In this document: in pieces, positions 1-12,777 of the stretch | Position numbering within the stretch: position 1 is the stretch's first letter | Layout: each line of letters opens with the position of its first letter | Made by a program: the position numbers and the translations under genes | Notes under the pieces: model-generated | Database searches by the model: none | What the model was told of the DNA's origin: nothing | What the model saw: the letters and a program-made list of their open reading frames with translations, nothing else | Assembly: GCA_020310875.1 (NCBI GenBank) | Contig: CM035431.1 | Location: 13,154,281 to 13,218,280, forward strand | DNA length: 64,000 bases | Direction of reading: 5' to 3' | From: Ceratopteris richardii | Taxonomy: Eukaryota > Streptophyta > Polypodiopsida > Polypodiales > Pteridaceae

Positions 1-883
1 CAAAGGAAAAGAGGACATGGTCTAGAAAAATGAAAATAATGATGAAGTTTCTATTGTTCAATTTCTCACGTACACGAACTTGAAAAGAGTAGTCCCTACA
101 AGTGTTGAATGCCGAATCATGTCCAGAGTTAGTTTATGCAACTTACAGATAGGAGATGTTTACATATAGCGGCAAGATGCACGTCAGAATGTGCCAATGT
201 TGTTTCGATGTTAGTGAATTTGAGCAAGGAAAATTTGGACAGATGTTATCAACGACATTTATACGTAGCGAGAGTTGCTTTGCTTTTGGATCCAGAATCA
301 TCACAAGATGAGCGAAACTCCACAACTTGCTACGGAAAAGTATAACGAATGGATGCAGAGAGCAACTTCTATGTTATTATAAAGGGAGTGGACTTTGTAC
401 AAGTTTCTACGATGGTGGTGTCTTTTGGAAGAATCACATGCGTGCAGTACTACTGCACATGCTAAAGCGCCGCATTTCACGAATCTATCGTAGCTTAGAT
501 GGACTAGAATAACTGTTTTAATGAGGGTGGCAAGTAGCAAAGGGACAAATCATAATTAAGTGGGCTACAAAATATTGGATGTCCTCTAAATATCAAAACT
601 AGTGTTTCATGAGGATAAGCACAATGAGGTGTCCAGGACGATGACGACAGCAAGCGTTGAAATAACGACATTCATAAAATGATGATGATAGGAATACTAA
701 TTATAATAATATACTCATAATAACTGTTAAAATGATAATATTAGCGACAACAGAAAAGAACACGCACACGGAAATAAAAGCAGAATTCCGTTCGCAACAA
801 GAACAGTGTAATAACATCGTTGTATCGTTTTGCAGTGTTAACGCCTGTTTTATAGAATATGGAAGGTTGCATGATACGTTCAC

Positions 884-1640
884 TTAATTCAAGCAAAGAA
901 AGATCAAATTTTTTCTGAACTTCCTCTTAAAAGGAACATAAATATACAATAAGAATAAGATGATGGACATGTTAAAAAAAAAAAGAATAAGATGATGGAA
1001 TAAGAATAAGATGATGGACATGTTAAAAAAAAAAAGAGAGATTAAACTTCTGCTGAACTTCCTTTTAATAAAAGAAATACGCAAATATAGTGATAATAAG
1101 ATCATGGGTATATCATACTTTCGGTTTTTGGGTGGTCACCGTTGTACCTCCTTGCAGTATTAACCCCTGTTTTATAGAATATCGAAGGTACCATCATACT
1201 ATACCCGTTCTGCTGAACTCCCTCTTTAAAGGAAACGAAAAAAGAAACTAATAAAAATAAAATGATACAATAATAAGGTCATCAATATGTTCAAGATTGT
1301 GTATTTCATAGTTTCGGTGAAGGTTGTGTATATCATTCGAGCAAAGAAGGATTAAACTTCTGTTGAACTTCCTCTAAACAAACTAAAGAAAAAATATATA
1401 CTAATGTTAAAGTGACACAACAATAAGGTCATGGATATGGTCAAGGATGTGTATTTAATACTTTCGGTCAAGGTTGTGTATATCATTCAAGCAAAGAAAT
1501 ACTAAACTTCTGCTGCATTTCCTCTACAAAAACCAAAAAAAAAAAATGATAGTACAATAAGATCATTGACATGGTCAAGGTTGTGTACATCATAATTTCG
1601 GTTTCTAACTTATAACTAAGTTTCATTATTAAATCCACGG
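884..1640. repeat. AT-rich minisatellite, units of roughly 130-190 bp
   Basis: About five imperfect units repeat the words AAGGTCATGGATATGGTCAAGG, GTGTATATCATTCAAGCAAAG and AAACTTCTGCTGAACTTCCTC, each followed by an A-rich run. The same block is at 14785-15430 in copy B, and about two units are at 12778-13103. Frames crossing it are short and repeat-derived. I see no coding signal. Confidence 0.75.
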
Positions 1641-2010
1641 GGGTACTTACATCGTGCAAGTGGTAGATGACCAACACTATATAAATGCTTTGAGAGTGCA
1701 TGCAATCAACTGTCCATTCATTCTTGAGCGTTTGCCAGAGATTGATCCATCTTTATGCGCATTACACAGCTGGTCCTTCGAATGCTCAGTGGTCTCTCTC
1801 TCTCTACACGAATAACACTGATTGTAATGCAACTGATGATAGGTTGAACTACGTTCATCCTATTGCTCAATGGCTGCCGAAACTAGTAGCCCTCTAAGCC
1901 TTCTGTATTCAGCCTTCTGTATTCAGCTCTGCAATGTGTTTGATTTTTCTTTTTCTATCATAATCATCATTACTCTTCTCTGCATGTTTTTCTTCAATTC
2001 ATAGCCCTTT

Positions 2011-2134
2011 CCCCCCCCCCCCCCCCCCCGTCTCTCTCTCTCCCCTCTCTCTCTCTCACACACACACACACAGAAGTTTGCTTGTCATCGACATTTTCCC
2101 ATATTTTTTAGCACACAACCAACCCCCCCCCCCC
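2011..2134. repeat. Cluster of simple repeats: poly-C, CT, CA, poly-C
   Basis: A run of 19 C at 2011-2029 is followed by CT-rich sequence to about 2057, a CA run to about 2072 and a second run of 12 C at 2123-2134. It lies in the 1.2-kb part of copy A that is missing from copy B. Confidence 0.9.
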
Positions 2135-2238
2135 AACTCTGTCTTTATGTGTGTACGTGCAATGAATATTTATCATGTATGTACGTATAGATTCATACAT
2201 GCACTAGCACTGTGCCATAGTGTGAATCACAGATATTG

Positions 2239-2241
<3 letters not shown>

Positions 2242-2305
<64 letters not shown>
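2242..2305. repeat. (TA)n microsatellite, about 62 bp
   Basis: An uninterrupted TA run. It is flanked by two related sequences at about 2140-2235 and 2330-2395, which share GTGTGTA, CATGTA(T)GTACGTATA, TCATACATG and GAATCACAG. The run therefore sits between diverged direct repeats. Confidence 0.95.
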
Positions 2306-2429
2306 TCTCCCTCCCCACCTCTCCACTGCGTGTGTATACATGTACGTATATAGTCATACATGAATTACCCTACGCTAGAATATGAATCACAGTGGTTTTC
2401 TCGTTCCAATAGACATCGGGTGATTTGGA

Positions 2430-2978
2430 ATGATAATACCGTGCAGGCCCGACAAACTGTGTTCATTAAAGGACTTTTATGGCACATACATGCTGCAAGA
2501 TGGATGGTACTGTCGTGAAGTCGGCGGAATATCGAGAGAGGTCAGCACTAGCAATAGAGAGGGAGTAGATTCTGAAATCAAGAATTTCGCAGCAGAATCG
2601 GGTGTTAAATACGAAAGGTATGGAAATGCCATATATGACTGGTGGAATGCCATTGAGATCAAAGCTGGGAAGGACATTATAAAATATGTCGATTCCATAA
2701 AGACTTCGGTTACGGAGTATGCCCCGAACATTTTGATCTCGACATATGCATGTGTCAAGTTATAGCCAGTATTGACAGGTGGGCTCAAGAACGTTGTGAA
2801 GGAAGGAAATCCATTCAAAGTATGGGTTGATGCTAATCAGAGTTCCGGAAAGACTGAAAAGGCGCAAGCTCACTTGATAAATAGCCATAAGGGATTCGAT
2901 CGTGAAAATGGACTCGACATGTTTCGGATTGCCATGCAGAACGAGATCGACTTTTTCAATGGTGGAGGAAAGGCTTAA
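2430..2978 (+). pseudogene. Broken fragment of an unrecognised gene
   Basis: The frames here read like real protein, with balanced composition and no low complexity. Segments include FYGTYMLQDGWYC, SEIKNFAAESGVKYE, AIYDWWNAIEIKAG and FKVWVDANQSSGKTEKA. I do not recognise the family. The YGTYM...GG spacing faintly recalls the signature of MACPF-fold (perforin-like) proteins, but the spacing is not canonical, so I leave it unnamed. It is a fossil with about two interruptions and no clear beginning. The last ~95 bases recur at 42889-42985 at the start of copy C, where little else of it survives. Its sequence is less AT-rich than its surroundings, consistent with a captured or inserted coding fragment. 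Confidence 0.4.
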
Positions 2979-3412
2979 TGAATGCTTGGATCGATCTCTA
3001 ATCCACATGAATAATAGAAACCGCTCCTACAGCATCCCATTACGCACGTAGTTCTTTTCTGTTGCATCATAGCTCATGGTAATCAATGTAGGATCCAGTT
3101 GCCCATCGTCATCTCTGCACAAGTTTGAATGCATCCGAGCATTGTTTCACCTGTTCTAAAATGTATCCATGGAGATACTTCGAGATTTAATTGTCAAAGT
3201 AATCATGTTATTGCATGTGATGGACTGTTCTTATAATGATTGAAGTTTTCAAGAGTCTTTTTAGTACGTCCAAATCTTCAGGGTCTTCTGTGTGCCTATT
3301 TGTAAGGAAGTAGATAAATATTTGTAGACTATGAGTATGACTAGTTCATCTTTATATTTCGATTGATGCAGTAGTCTACTTCAAGCAGTATCTTAATGAA
3401 GGCCATTCCTCT

Positions 3413-6400
3413 AGATAAGACATGTTCACATCAAGAAATTACTCGTCCTTATTTTCGAAGATTCCTTCTTTTCTTATTCATTATAGACATGAACTCTATC
3501 TATTCTGTATGAACACGAGTTCCTGAAATAAAAAGAAAATGAGAAACCTTTATAGTTATTTGAAATGCCGCCCTTAAAACTATCCATGCAACCTTTGTGG
3601 TCTACCTCATACATTATCTTCAGGTCTTTTTCGTGTCTTTTGCTCTTATCTTAGACGTTTTGCTGGAAGAACACAATCTAAAAAGAACGAATCAAAGAAT
3701 ATGAAAACACCAAACTTAAAATTCAACTCACTAGATTAGTTACACCACAAGTGTTAGATTTCAAGATATTGACTGCTATAACAGAAGAACCCAAAATTAC
3801 ATCTTTGAGAAACTTTGCCTACATATTTACTAAGGATGCAATGAGAATAAGTAACTAGAAGTGTTCATTGAATCATATATGCTAACTAATTAGACTCGGG
3901 GAATGACTGTTTTATTAAATCAAACTTTAAAAGGGAATGAGCACACAAGTAAAATGTGGAACCCATGAAATTTTCTATCGATGTAAACAATATTTAGGTC
4001 GAGAGTGATTCTAAAATCTAATAATAACTTCATTTCCTATCATCTCCAATCGATCAAACATTTTATGAAATATTAAGCGTATTGAGTATAAACATAGAAG
4101 AACCACGTAATTTAGCTTTCAGAACGAATACCGATTCCCTTTCTACGCATGCAATTAGTACAACTAATTCAAAGAAGGAAGTAGTCAAGGGTATTCTCCC
4201 ATCGAAGAGATCTTTTATTTCATAGCACCATATTTCTAAAGGGAAATACACAAAAAGGACATCTGCATTACCTTAATTTCTCGGCTCTTCCAACTAGTAA
4301 AATTTTAGCATGATTACACCATCTAAAAATTATTTTCCTCTAACATGTTTAGCTCATAAATTTGAAAACTTACCTATGAATCTTTGGAGGAGTCTTTGAT
4401 CCTACTCGAATTTTGAGATTTTCCTAATTCTATCTTTGAGTTCATCTGACGATAAGGAACAAGGTTATACTCTGAGAAATCTCAACTGAAACTTTATTTC
4501 TACCACCCCTAGCTAATCTATTATTTCCATCTTTATCAGAGTTTGTACAAGATTGGAGGCTTTCAAAATGCATGTCCATTACATTCACCCTTTTCTTTGA
4601 ATGGCTTCGAAAACTCATAATGCTTGTTAATCCTTCACATTCATATCTATCATGCATTTTTTTGAGAAAACAAGAAAGTTGAATTCATGATGGTATCTCC
4701 ATAAGTACAAAGTGCAAGAGCCCACTAGGAGGAAACTAAAAACAAAAGGGCTCAACAGCTTGAGCTCGAGTAGGTTACATGGACACAAAAGGAATACACT
4801 TCAGAGCAGAGCAATCTTCTAGGACCCACATACAACATCAGAGACCCTCATATACATGAAAAGATCATATCAAATTCATTTATAGAATACAAATTCAATA
4901 GGGATTCTCTCCATTGACTAGGAAGGGTGTCCTAGAGCAACTTAGATATATGAAAGTCTTTATCAAGAGCATTCTTGATATAGTTTAGACATTATTGAGG
5001 GAGATATTGGATAGATTCCAGAAATGAAGTGGTGCTATAAATACCTGCTTCACACCAGACAAAAACAAGTTGTGGAGGGTAGATTAGACCCCTTGAGCTT
5101 CCCAATAATCATAGATAATCACCTAAGTGCTTTGAGCATGATACTCTAATCAATGGATCAAAACATATAAGTACAAAATTCAACTTTGAGCTAAGACTTG
5201 CTATTTTGGTGTCTACACCTGTTCAGTAAAATAAATAGAGCTCTTTGCCTACTAGCAACTCATCAAATTCCCTTTGGGAGTATCTAACTAAGAGAGCTAC
5301 CCATCACAATTTTCTTCAATAATAATGATCAAGTGTACACTGAGAATGATGCTTAGTAAATTGAATAAGTATTCCGACATTTTTGAGCTATTATAGTATG
5401 CAGATCAATGAGTGCATATGTGAAGATATCTCGTGATGGAAAATGGCAATGACAATGAATCTTTGCAGCTATAAAATAGACAGTATGTGTATACCACTTT
5501 CAATCATATCAAATAGTATCTTAATTTAGGCCCTTCCTCTAAATAAGCAATGTTCAGATCAAGAAATTACTCCTCCTTATTTTTGAAGATTCCTTCTTTT
5601 CTTATTCACTATAGACATGAACTCTATATATTCTGTATGCACACGAGTGCTTGAAATAATAAAAAATGGGAAACCTTTATGGTTATTTGAAATGATGCCC
5701 TTTAAATCATCCATGCAACCTTCAAATCACCAAACTTGAGATTCAAATCACTAGATTAGTTACGTCTCAAGTGTTAGATTTCAAGATATTGATTGCTACA
5801 ATAGAACAACGCAAAATTACATCTTTGAGAACTTTGCCTACATATTTACTAAGAATGCAATGAGAATAAGAAACCAAAAGTGTTCATTCAATCATATAAG
5901 CTAGCTACTTAGACTCAAGGAATGACTGTTTTATTAAATCAAACTTTCAAAGGGAATGAGCACACAAGTAAAATGTGGAACTCTTGAAATTTTCTATCGA
6001 TGTAAAGAATATCTAGGTTTAGAGTGATTCTAAAATCTACTAATAATTTCATTTCCTAACATGTCCAATCGATCAAATATTTTATGAAATATTATATGTA
6101 TTGAGTATTAACATAGAAGAACCATGTAATATGGCTTTGAGAACGATTGCCGATTCACTTCCTATGCATGCAATTAGAAGAACTAATTTAAAGAAGGAAG
6201 TACTCAAGGGTACTCTCTCATCGAATAGATTTTTTACTTCATAGTAGCATATTTCTAAAGGTAAATACTGAAAAAGGACATCTCGGATTACCTTAATTTC
6301 TGGTCTATTCGAACTAGTAAAAATTTAGCATGTTCGTACCATCTAAAAATTATTTTCCTCTAACATGTTTAGCTCATAAATCTGAAAAATTATCTGTGAA

Positions 6401-6990
6401 TCTTTGGAGGAGTCTTTGATCCTATTGGAATTTTTAGATTTTTGGAATTCTGTCTTTGAATTCATTTGACCATGTGGAACAAGGTTATAGTCTGGAAAAT
6501 CTCAACTAAAACTTTATTTCTACCACCTCTAGCTAATCTATTATTTCCACCTTTGTCAAAGTTCATACAAGATTGGAGGCTTCCAAAATCAATAAGTTTA
6601 TTACATTCACGCTTTTCTCTCAATGGTTTCGAAAAATCATAAGGCTTGTTAATCCTTCATATTCATATCTATCATGCTTTTTGTTTTTTGAGAACAGAAG
6701 AAAGATGAAATAATAATGGTATATGTAAAAGTACAAAGGGCAAGAGTCCACGAGGAGGGAACATAAAACAAAAGGGCTCAATAGCCAATGCAAAAGGAGG
6801 TTACATGGAGACAAGGGGAATAGAGTTCAAAGCAGAGAAGTCTTCTAGGACCAACATACAACATCAGAGATCCTTACATACATGAAAAGATTATATAAAA
6901 TCTATTTCTAGAATACAACTTTAGTAGGGATTCTCTCCATTCACTAGGAGGGGTGTCCTAGAGCAGCTTAGATATATGGAAGTATTCATT
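3413..6990. repeat. Two tandem units of about 2.1 kb within copy A
   Basis: Bases from 3413 reappear from 5536: both start near CCTTCCTCTA(G/A)ATAAG and run through ACTATAGACATGAACTCTAT and GTGTTAGATTTCAAGATATTGA. The correspondence continues through the LINE tail (4675 against 6705). Copy C keeps the same arrangement (43380 and 45575 onward). There is no gene in either unit. Confidence 0.75.
4655..5035 (-). mobile_element. LINE 3'-end relic (5'-truncated)
   Basis: On the minus strand this resembles the last part of the LINE at 22946-28469: the tail reads TTTTTTTGAGAAAACAAGAAAGTTGAAT and then ATGATGGTATCTCCATAAGTACAAAG, against TTTTTTTGAAGAAACAAGG...AATGGTGGCCATATACAAAG. The match fades leftward through the 3' coding end. 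It has no open frame and is an old dead copy. Paralogous copies lie at 41925-42300 and 44705-45060. Confidence 0.6.
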
Positions 6991-8200
6991 AAGAGCATTC
7001 TTGATAGAGATCAGACACTTCACAACAGTGTCTTCAAAACCTTGGATAAAAGAATACTCAAAGATCTTTTTCCCGATGTTGAACATAACATCATTCCTGG
7101 TCTTCCACATAAACCATAAATTTTGAGCTCTCCATATGTTCTAGGGAGAACTATCCATTTTGATGCAAGAGCCAACTAGAAACTCTTTATAGCTCAATGA
7201 AATGTTGAGCTTGAGGGAAAGAGGCTGTACCACTTTCCAAAAGACCTTTGCATGTTTGCAGTTGTAGAAGATGTGTGGCAAGTCCTCCACAATGCCACAA
7301 AATACACATTTACATCATTAATATCAACTTTCTTGATCATTGAGCCACACTAGACACCATTGTGATAAGCCACTAAAGAAAGGTCTCTTTGATGTTTAGG
7401 AAAGCCCTGAAACAAAGGAATCTATGGTGCCATTGATTAGCATAACATTTCACTTGCCATTTGGAATTCGTCTAGTGGAGAATCTTCAAGACATATCCTT
7501 TATTCCTCTTATACTTCTAGAGCATATCTTGGGCCATAGTAGATAGTTGAACAGGTCTACATGAGCAGCATTGTTAGAGCTTTTCCCGTAGCATTTCTTT
7601 GTGCTTTATCATAACCTGTAGACAAATAGGGGAAATATGAGTAGATTCCATTATTGTAGAATCAAGAAGGATCTCACCATTCATAGTGAAGTTATTCTAG
7701 GAAGAGAAACCCTTTCTCTTGCATTTATGATATTTTACTCCAACATTAGAGTTGTTCCCAAGGGAAAGCCACCCAATCCAAATGCTTTCCTATAGAAAAA
7801 AATCAAAGTGAAGAAAGAACTTATCACTAGGACAACAAGTTTTCTTGACATCCATCCACGCCTTCCAAAGCTTACAGCCTAAAGGGCTTACAGATTCAAA
7901 AAAGGGATAAGGGGAAATAATAATGTCCCATAGGGAATGGCCATTCCAAGACTTGTAGTGTTCCAAGGAAAACTGACAAACATTCCTTTTGATAAGGCAC
8001 ACCCAAATATCATCAGATTCTATGGAATAAGCAATACAATATACATTCATATAAGCAATGCAATATGCTATTATAGGAGTTTCCTCAAAGAATGCACTAG
8101 ATTTGTCATTCTTAACATGATAGAAAACAGTGTAGGCACAGAAAGTCAATCTTTAAGTTACATTAAATGTTTTAAAATACTACCATATACCCACAAAGAA
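6690..8200 (-). mobile_element. LINE 3'-end relic with zf-RVT remnant
   Basis: A longer 5'-truncated LINE end. Minus-strand translation of about 8060-7790 gives SDDIWVCLIKRNVCQFSLEHYKSWNGHSLWDIII and LWKAWMDVKK. This lines up with NDVWACLLKRNTARF...YRAWKNLNPWDIIT and MWRAWFKAKK in the zf-RVT region of the better-preserved LINE (around 24150-24010). The DNA word CAAGTCCTCCACAATGCCACAAAATA at 7260 matches ACATCCTCCACAAGGCCACAAAATA at 23447. It has many stops and is duplicated at 46617-48200. Confidence 0.75.
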
Positions 8201-8407
8201 TAGGTTTTATTGGAGGATTATAGGACCGAAGCCTAGAACTAAACTTTAAGGACATCTAAATTATGCAAGATGGTTTTGGTAATGTAAACTAAGCCACACA
8301 TGGAAATTGGTAAACAACAAAAGTAAAGAGGGACTAGATTCTTACATCCAAAGTAATCTATAGAGTCAATTGCTATACATCAAGATAAAAAAATAAAACC
8401 TATGATG

Positions 8408-9250
8408 TGTGTATTGCAAACATTTGTTTTATGTATGGTACAAGTTTCAAATTATGTAAATACCTTTGGGAAGTCTTCAAGTACTTCACGAAGGCTCATA
8501 TTATTCATTAAATATAGCGAAAATACCACGTCAGTTCTAGAACATGGTGATTCAAATTAGTGAGTCACAAGGGAGTTGTAGTGGTGTCCTAGTAGAAGGT
8601 CGATGTGGCTAGTTCTCAAAGTCCATCAATACTTTGCTTATTTGAGCACTTGAGTCATGTAATATTTCCACCCAAGTGTTTAACAGGAATTTAGATGTAT
8701 TAGGAAGGTTTTAGATTAGTTCTCTATGCTATAAAAAGAGGAGAGAAGTTTTGATCTTGTGGGAAGTCCAAGAGAGTCATATGTGTATCTCTACGTTGCT
8801 GTAGTTTTGTATGCAGAGATTGCAGAGCTTGTATCTCCCTTTATATATCCAAAGTACATGTTTAATAGCGCATTGGAAAGCTCTTACTGTCTACTTTCAG
8901 ACTATCAATTTTCATAATCATTGGATTTGTGAGCTAAGAGCAGTACTCTCTGCAAGTAGTGTGTGTTCTCGGGTTTCACCCCTGCTGAAGGTCTCCATTA
9001 AACCTCCAACTTGCAGAGGTCATATCTCCTTGTGAACTTATCCAAATTGCATTTTCTTTAGCTCATTGGAGAGCTCTTGGTCTCTAGTATACGTCGTTAA
9101 AAGAGTTTTAAAAAATTCTAAGCCAGTAGAGAACACTAAGCTCTGCAAGCATGATTGGTTTTCTGTGATGAAGTTTGTGAGAAGGTCAACTTATTCCTAG
9201 GGGGTTCCACCTACTTCTAGCTATATTTTGGAGGTCAAGAGACTCCAACA
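8408..9250 (+). repeat. Left LTR of copia 1 (start approximate)
   Basis: The right end is firm: it closes with CTCCAACA directly before the primer-binding site. The left end is set by where copy A and copy C stop matching (after ATGATGTGTG), giving a start between 8406 and 8412. A TATA box sits about 320 bases in, as expected for U3. No partner LTR is present. Confidence 0.55.
8729..8739 (+). promoter_or_regulatory. TATA box of the copia 1 LTR
   Basis: GCTATAAAAAG lies inside the left LTR, upstream of gag and in the element's sense. Confidence 0.5.
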
Positions 9251-9251
9251 T

Positions 9252-9263
9252 TGGTATCAGAGC
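9252..9263 (+). other. Primer-binding site of copia 1
   Basis: TGGTATCAGAGC is the usual plant copia site complementary to the 3' end of initiator methionine tRNA. It lies one base after the LTR end. Confidence 0.85.
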
Positions 9264-9486
9264 AAGGAGTTGAAGCTTGGAGAAGGTTATAATACCTTGA
9301 TGAAGAATTTGAAGCTATTGGAGCAACGGTTCATCATCGACACTACACAAAGGTAGAAGGAGATAGCAAGGAAGCATCTCAAGCATCATTCAAGCAAAGA
9401 AAGGTGCATAAAATTTATTACAAAGGTAAATCTCATACTTCTTCTTATCACACATATACAAAAGGAGGATCTTTAGTGTTTACCCA

Positions 9487-12400
9487 ATGGGCGATCAACA
9501 TGCACAAATAGAGAAGCTTGATAAGAACAACTATCAAGCATGGCGATTTAGAATCACATCATACTTGCAAGGTAGAGTCTTGTATGGCTTGATTGATGGA
9601 ACATATATCAAACCTATATTACCAGAGGATCCAAATGAGCAACAATTGAGGGAGTTTAGACTTTGGAATGAAAAAGACAAAAGGGTTATATTCATTTTAT
9701 CACAAAATATTCAAGATTCAATGGTAGGACACATACAAGATCTAGACACAAGTAGAGATATTTGGCTTGCATTGGAAAGGTTGGATGCTACAGGTACAAG
9801 AGCAAGGAAGATTCAACTAAAAAATGAGTTGAATAACATAAAGAAGGATACAAGTACATGGGTCAATGATTACTTGTTGAAGGTTAAAGAGATTGCTGAT
9901 CAACTAGGATCAATTCAAGCTCGTGTGGAGGACGACGACTTGGTTGCACATACTCTAAACGAACTCAAGGATGATAAGAGATGGAAACCATTCATTACTT
10001 CAGTTTATGTTAGAGGAGAATTGCCAGACTTTGATCAGCTTGTTGCTCTCATGGTCAGGGAGGAGATGAATCTAAATGGTTCTACTTCAAATCAAAAAGG
10101 ATCTCAAGGACAAGCTCTTTATGTAGGATCATCAAGAGGTGGAAACAGAGGTAGAAGTGGTTCAAATAGAGGTCGAGGAAGAAGGAGCGATGATCAAGGG
10201 ACTTCAAGTGGCTTCTTCAACACAAGAGGAAGAGGAAGATCAAGTACTAGAGGTACGAGAGGCTACTACAACTACAGTGATAGACAAACGAGTGAAGATA
10301 ACAACAGTTGCTATATATGTGGAAGGTATGGACACTATGCCAAAGATTGTTATCAAAATGAAAATAATCAAGGTGGTAATCGAAGAGGAGGCTATTCAAG
10401 AAGAGGTAAACAACAAGGAAATTATGCAGTTGAAGGTAAAAGTGAAGACTATGATTCTCTTCTTATGATGAATGTAGAAACTAAGATGAATTGCAATAGT
10501 AATGTATGGTATGTAGATAAGTGTTGTTCTAACCATATGTCACATGATGCTTCATGGTTTTCTAATATGCATAATCCTTCATGTAAAGGTCTTGTTGAAA
10601 TAGGAGATGATACAACACATAAGATGAGGCAGGTTGGAGATGTTGTCATGAAGGATAAGAGCAAGACAAATTGCTTGAAGGATGTACTTTATGTGCCAAC
10701 GATCACTAAGAATTTGATGTTAGTTCTTCAAATGGTAGAAAAAGGTTTGCAAATAAGATTTAATCATGCAAGTTGCTTCATTGAGGATCCAAAGCAAAGG
10801 AGGTTAATTGCTAGAGGTCAAAAACAAGGTAGATTGTTTACATTGAAGGTAAACCCAAATCATACAAACTATTTCTCTTATGGTATGCATCGAATAGCAC
10901 AGCTTGGTCTATGGCACAAAAGGATTGGACACATGAATGTACATAGGATAAAGGAGCTATCAAAGAAGAGGATTGTTGAAGGATTACCTGATCTTACTAA
11001 GCAACATATGGTGCATCTTTGTGAAGCATGTCAAATGGGTAAGCAGAGTAGACAACCTTTCAAGCATTCAAGCTATGTAAGCAATGGATTGCTAGACCTT
11101 ATACACACGGACATATGGGGTCTTACTAAAGAGGCATCCTTGGCTGGTAATAAGTACTATGTATCATTCATTGATGATCATAGTAGAATGACATTTGTGT
11201 ATTTCATTAAAATAAGAGTGAAGTCTTTGATTGTTTCATAAATTTTAAATCATTTGTCGAGAAGCAAACATGAAGATATGTTAAGAAGCTAAGATCTCAT
11301 GGAGGGGGAGAGTGTTTCTCTCAAGCTTTTACTGATTTTTTGTATGATGAAGGTATCAAAAGAGAAGTTACATGCAGGTATACTCCACAACAAAATGGAG
11401 TCGCAGAAAGAAGAAACAGAATCATAGAAGGAGCGTCTAGAAACATGCTAAATGATATGTGTTTGCCTAATTCTTTTTGGGTTGAAGCTGTTAGCACAAG
11501 TGTGTACATTATGAATAGAGTACCTAATGCTGGAGTTCATTATTTGACACCATATGAGGTATGGCATGGAAGGAAACCAAGTGTAAGTCATTTGAAAGTA
11601 TTTGGTTGGGTATGTTATGTTCATGTACCTAGTGAAGTGAGATCAAAACTTGATGTGAAATCAGAAAAGTGTATGTTTATTGGTTATGCAGATACTCAAA
11701 GAGGATATAGATGCTATAATCCTCATACCAATAAGGTGGTTGTTTCAAGAGATGTAAATTTTGATGAATCACTTTCATGGTATGTAGATAAGAAAAGTTT
11801 GCAGGTCATAAATGGAGATGAAGAAGATACAAGTGAAGGAGATGAGTGCTAACCTCAGCCCACAAGGAGTTTAAGTGATGAGAAAAGTGGTTTGGATGAA
11901 GAAAGAGAGCTACCTTTCAATGGAAGATAAAGGCCAGAGTCACCTCCAAGTGTTAAAAGTAAAGGTAAACTCAAAATTGTTGAAGTTAATGATGAAGGAG
12001 AGGAAATTAGTGATGTATGTGAGTATGGAGAATCATCAAAGGTTCCTAATAAGAAAGGAAGAGCATCTACATTGGAGGTAAGAAGAACTTCAAGAGTGAG
12101 TAAGCAACCTCAAAGGTATACTTATGAATCTTTCATGAATACTCATTATGCTTTTATGACAAAAGTTGAGCAGGAAAATGAACCCACATGTTATGACAAA
12201 AGGAGATGAAAAGTGGGAGAAAGCAATGAGAGAAGAAATGGAAGCACTACAGGATAACAAGACTTGGAATTTAGTTCCAAAGACACCAAAACAAAAGGTA
12301 CTGGTTGCAAGTGGGTTTTTAAGATTAAAAGAAATAGTGATGGTAGTGTGTCAAGATATAAGGCTAAACTTGTAGCAAAAGGATATAATCAAACTCAAGG

Positions 12401-12777
12401 ATTCGACTATGAGGAAACATTTAGTCCAGTAGAAAACATGGCAACGGTGAGAACTTTGTTGGCTTTAGCTGCAAGTAAAAGGTGGAATATATGTCAACTC
12501 GATATAAAGAATGCCTTTCTTAATGGTAAGTTAAATGAAGAAGTGTATATGTCATAACCCGATGGTTATGTGGATGCAAAATGTCCTAATCATGTATGCA
12601 AGTTAAAGAAGTCATTGCATGGTCTTAAATAGGCACCAAGGTCATGGAATGCAAGGTTGGTAAAGTATCTTATGCTGCACGGATACACAGCGAGTCATGC
12701 TGATCCTTCACTTTATGTAAAACATGTAGATGACATGTGTGTCTATGTATGCATTTATGTGGATGACTTGTTGTGTA
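9487..12777 (+). pseudogene. gag-pol remnant of copia 1
   Basis: Gag begins MGDQHAQIEKLDKNNY and belongs to the UBN2-type copia gag. An arginine/glycine-rich stretch precedes the zinc knuckle CYICGRYGHYAKDC (about 10312-10354). GAG-pre-integrase (LWHKRIGHMN, about 10910) is followed by the integrase core (DLIHTDIWG, about 11095). Integrase sequence continues to about 11850, and reverse transcriptase ([11 protein letters not shown], about 12495; YVDD, about 12760) ends the element. A protease-like region lies between the knuckle and GAG-pre-integrase. The coding region is broken in several places and ends early. Confidence 0.85.

Larger units (their letters stand above)
1..8410. repeat. Segmental duplication, copy A (AT-rich block)
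   Basis: This block recurs twice more. Bases 1-1815 match 13818-15590, 3050-3640 match 15593-16180, 3640-5690 match 40900-42888, and 2886-8410 match 42889-48390. Bases 1816-3050 are absent from copy B, apart from the last ~165 bases, which begin copy C. The copy starts before the window, so its true left end is unknown. I see no intact gene; the stretches 3050-4650 and 5036-6690 hold only AT-rich repeat sequence with short meaningless frames. Inside it are tandem minisatellites, microsatellites, a broken gene fragment and two LINE 3'-end relics, listed separately. Confidence 0.85.
8408..12777 (+). mobile_element. Ty1/copia retrotransposon 'copia 1', broken and 3'-truncated
   Basis: The parts in order are a left LTR (about 8408-9250), a Met-initiator-type primer-binding site, gag with a zinc knuckle, GAG-pre-integrase, integrase and reverse transcriptase. 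The element stops just after the reverse transcriptase YVDD motif, where the sequence passes into the AT-rich minisatellite of the host block. The RNase H region and the right LTR are absent. It carries several interruptions and is clearly dead. Without a second LTR its age cannot be read, but it postdates copy A, whose end it abuts. It is a different family from copia 2, although the two share protein architecture. Confidence 0.85.
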
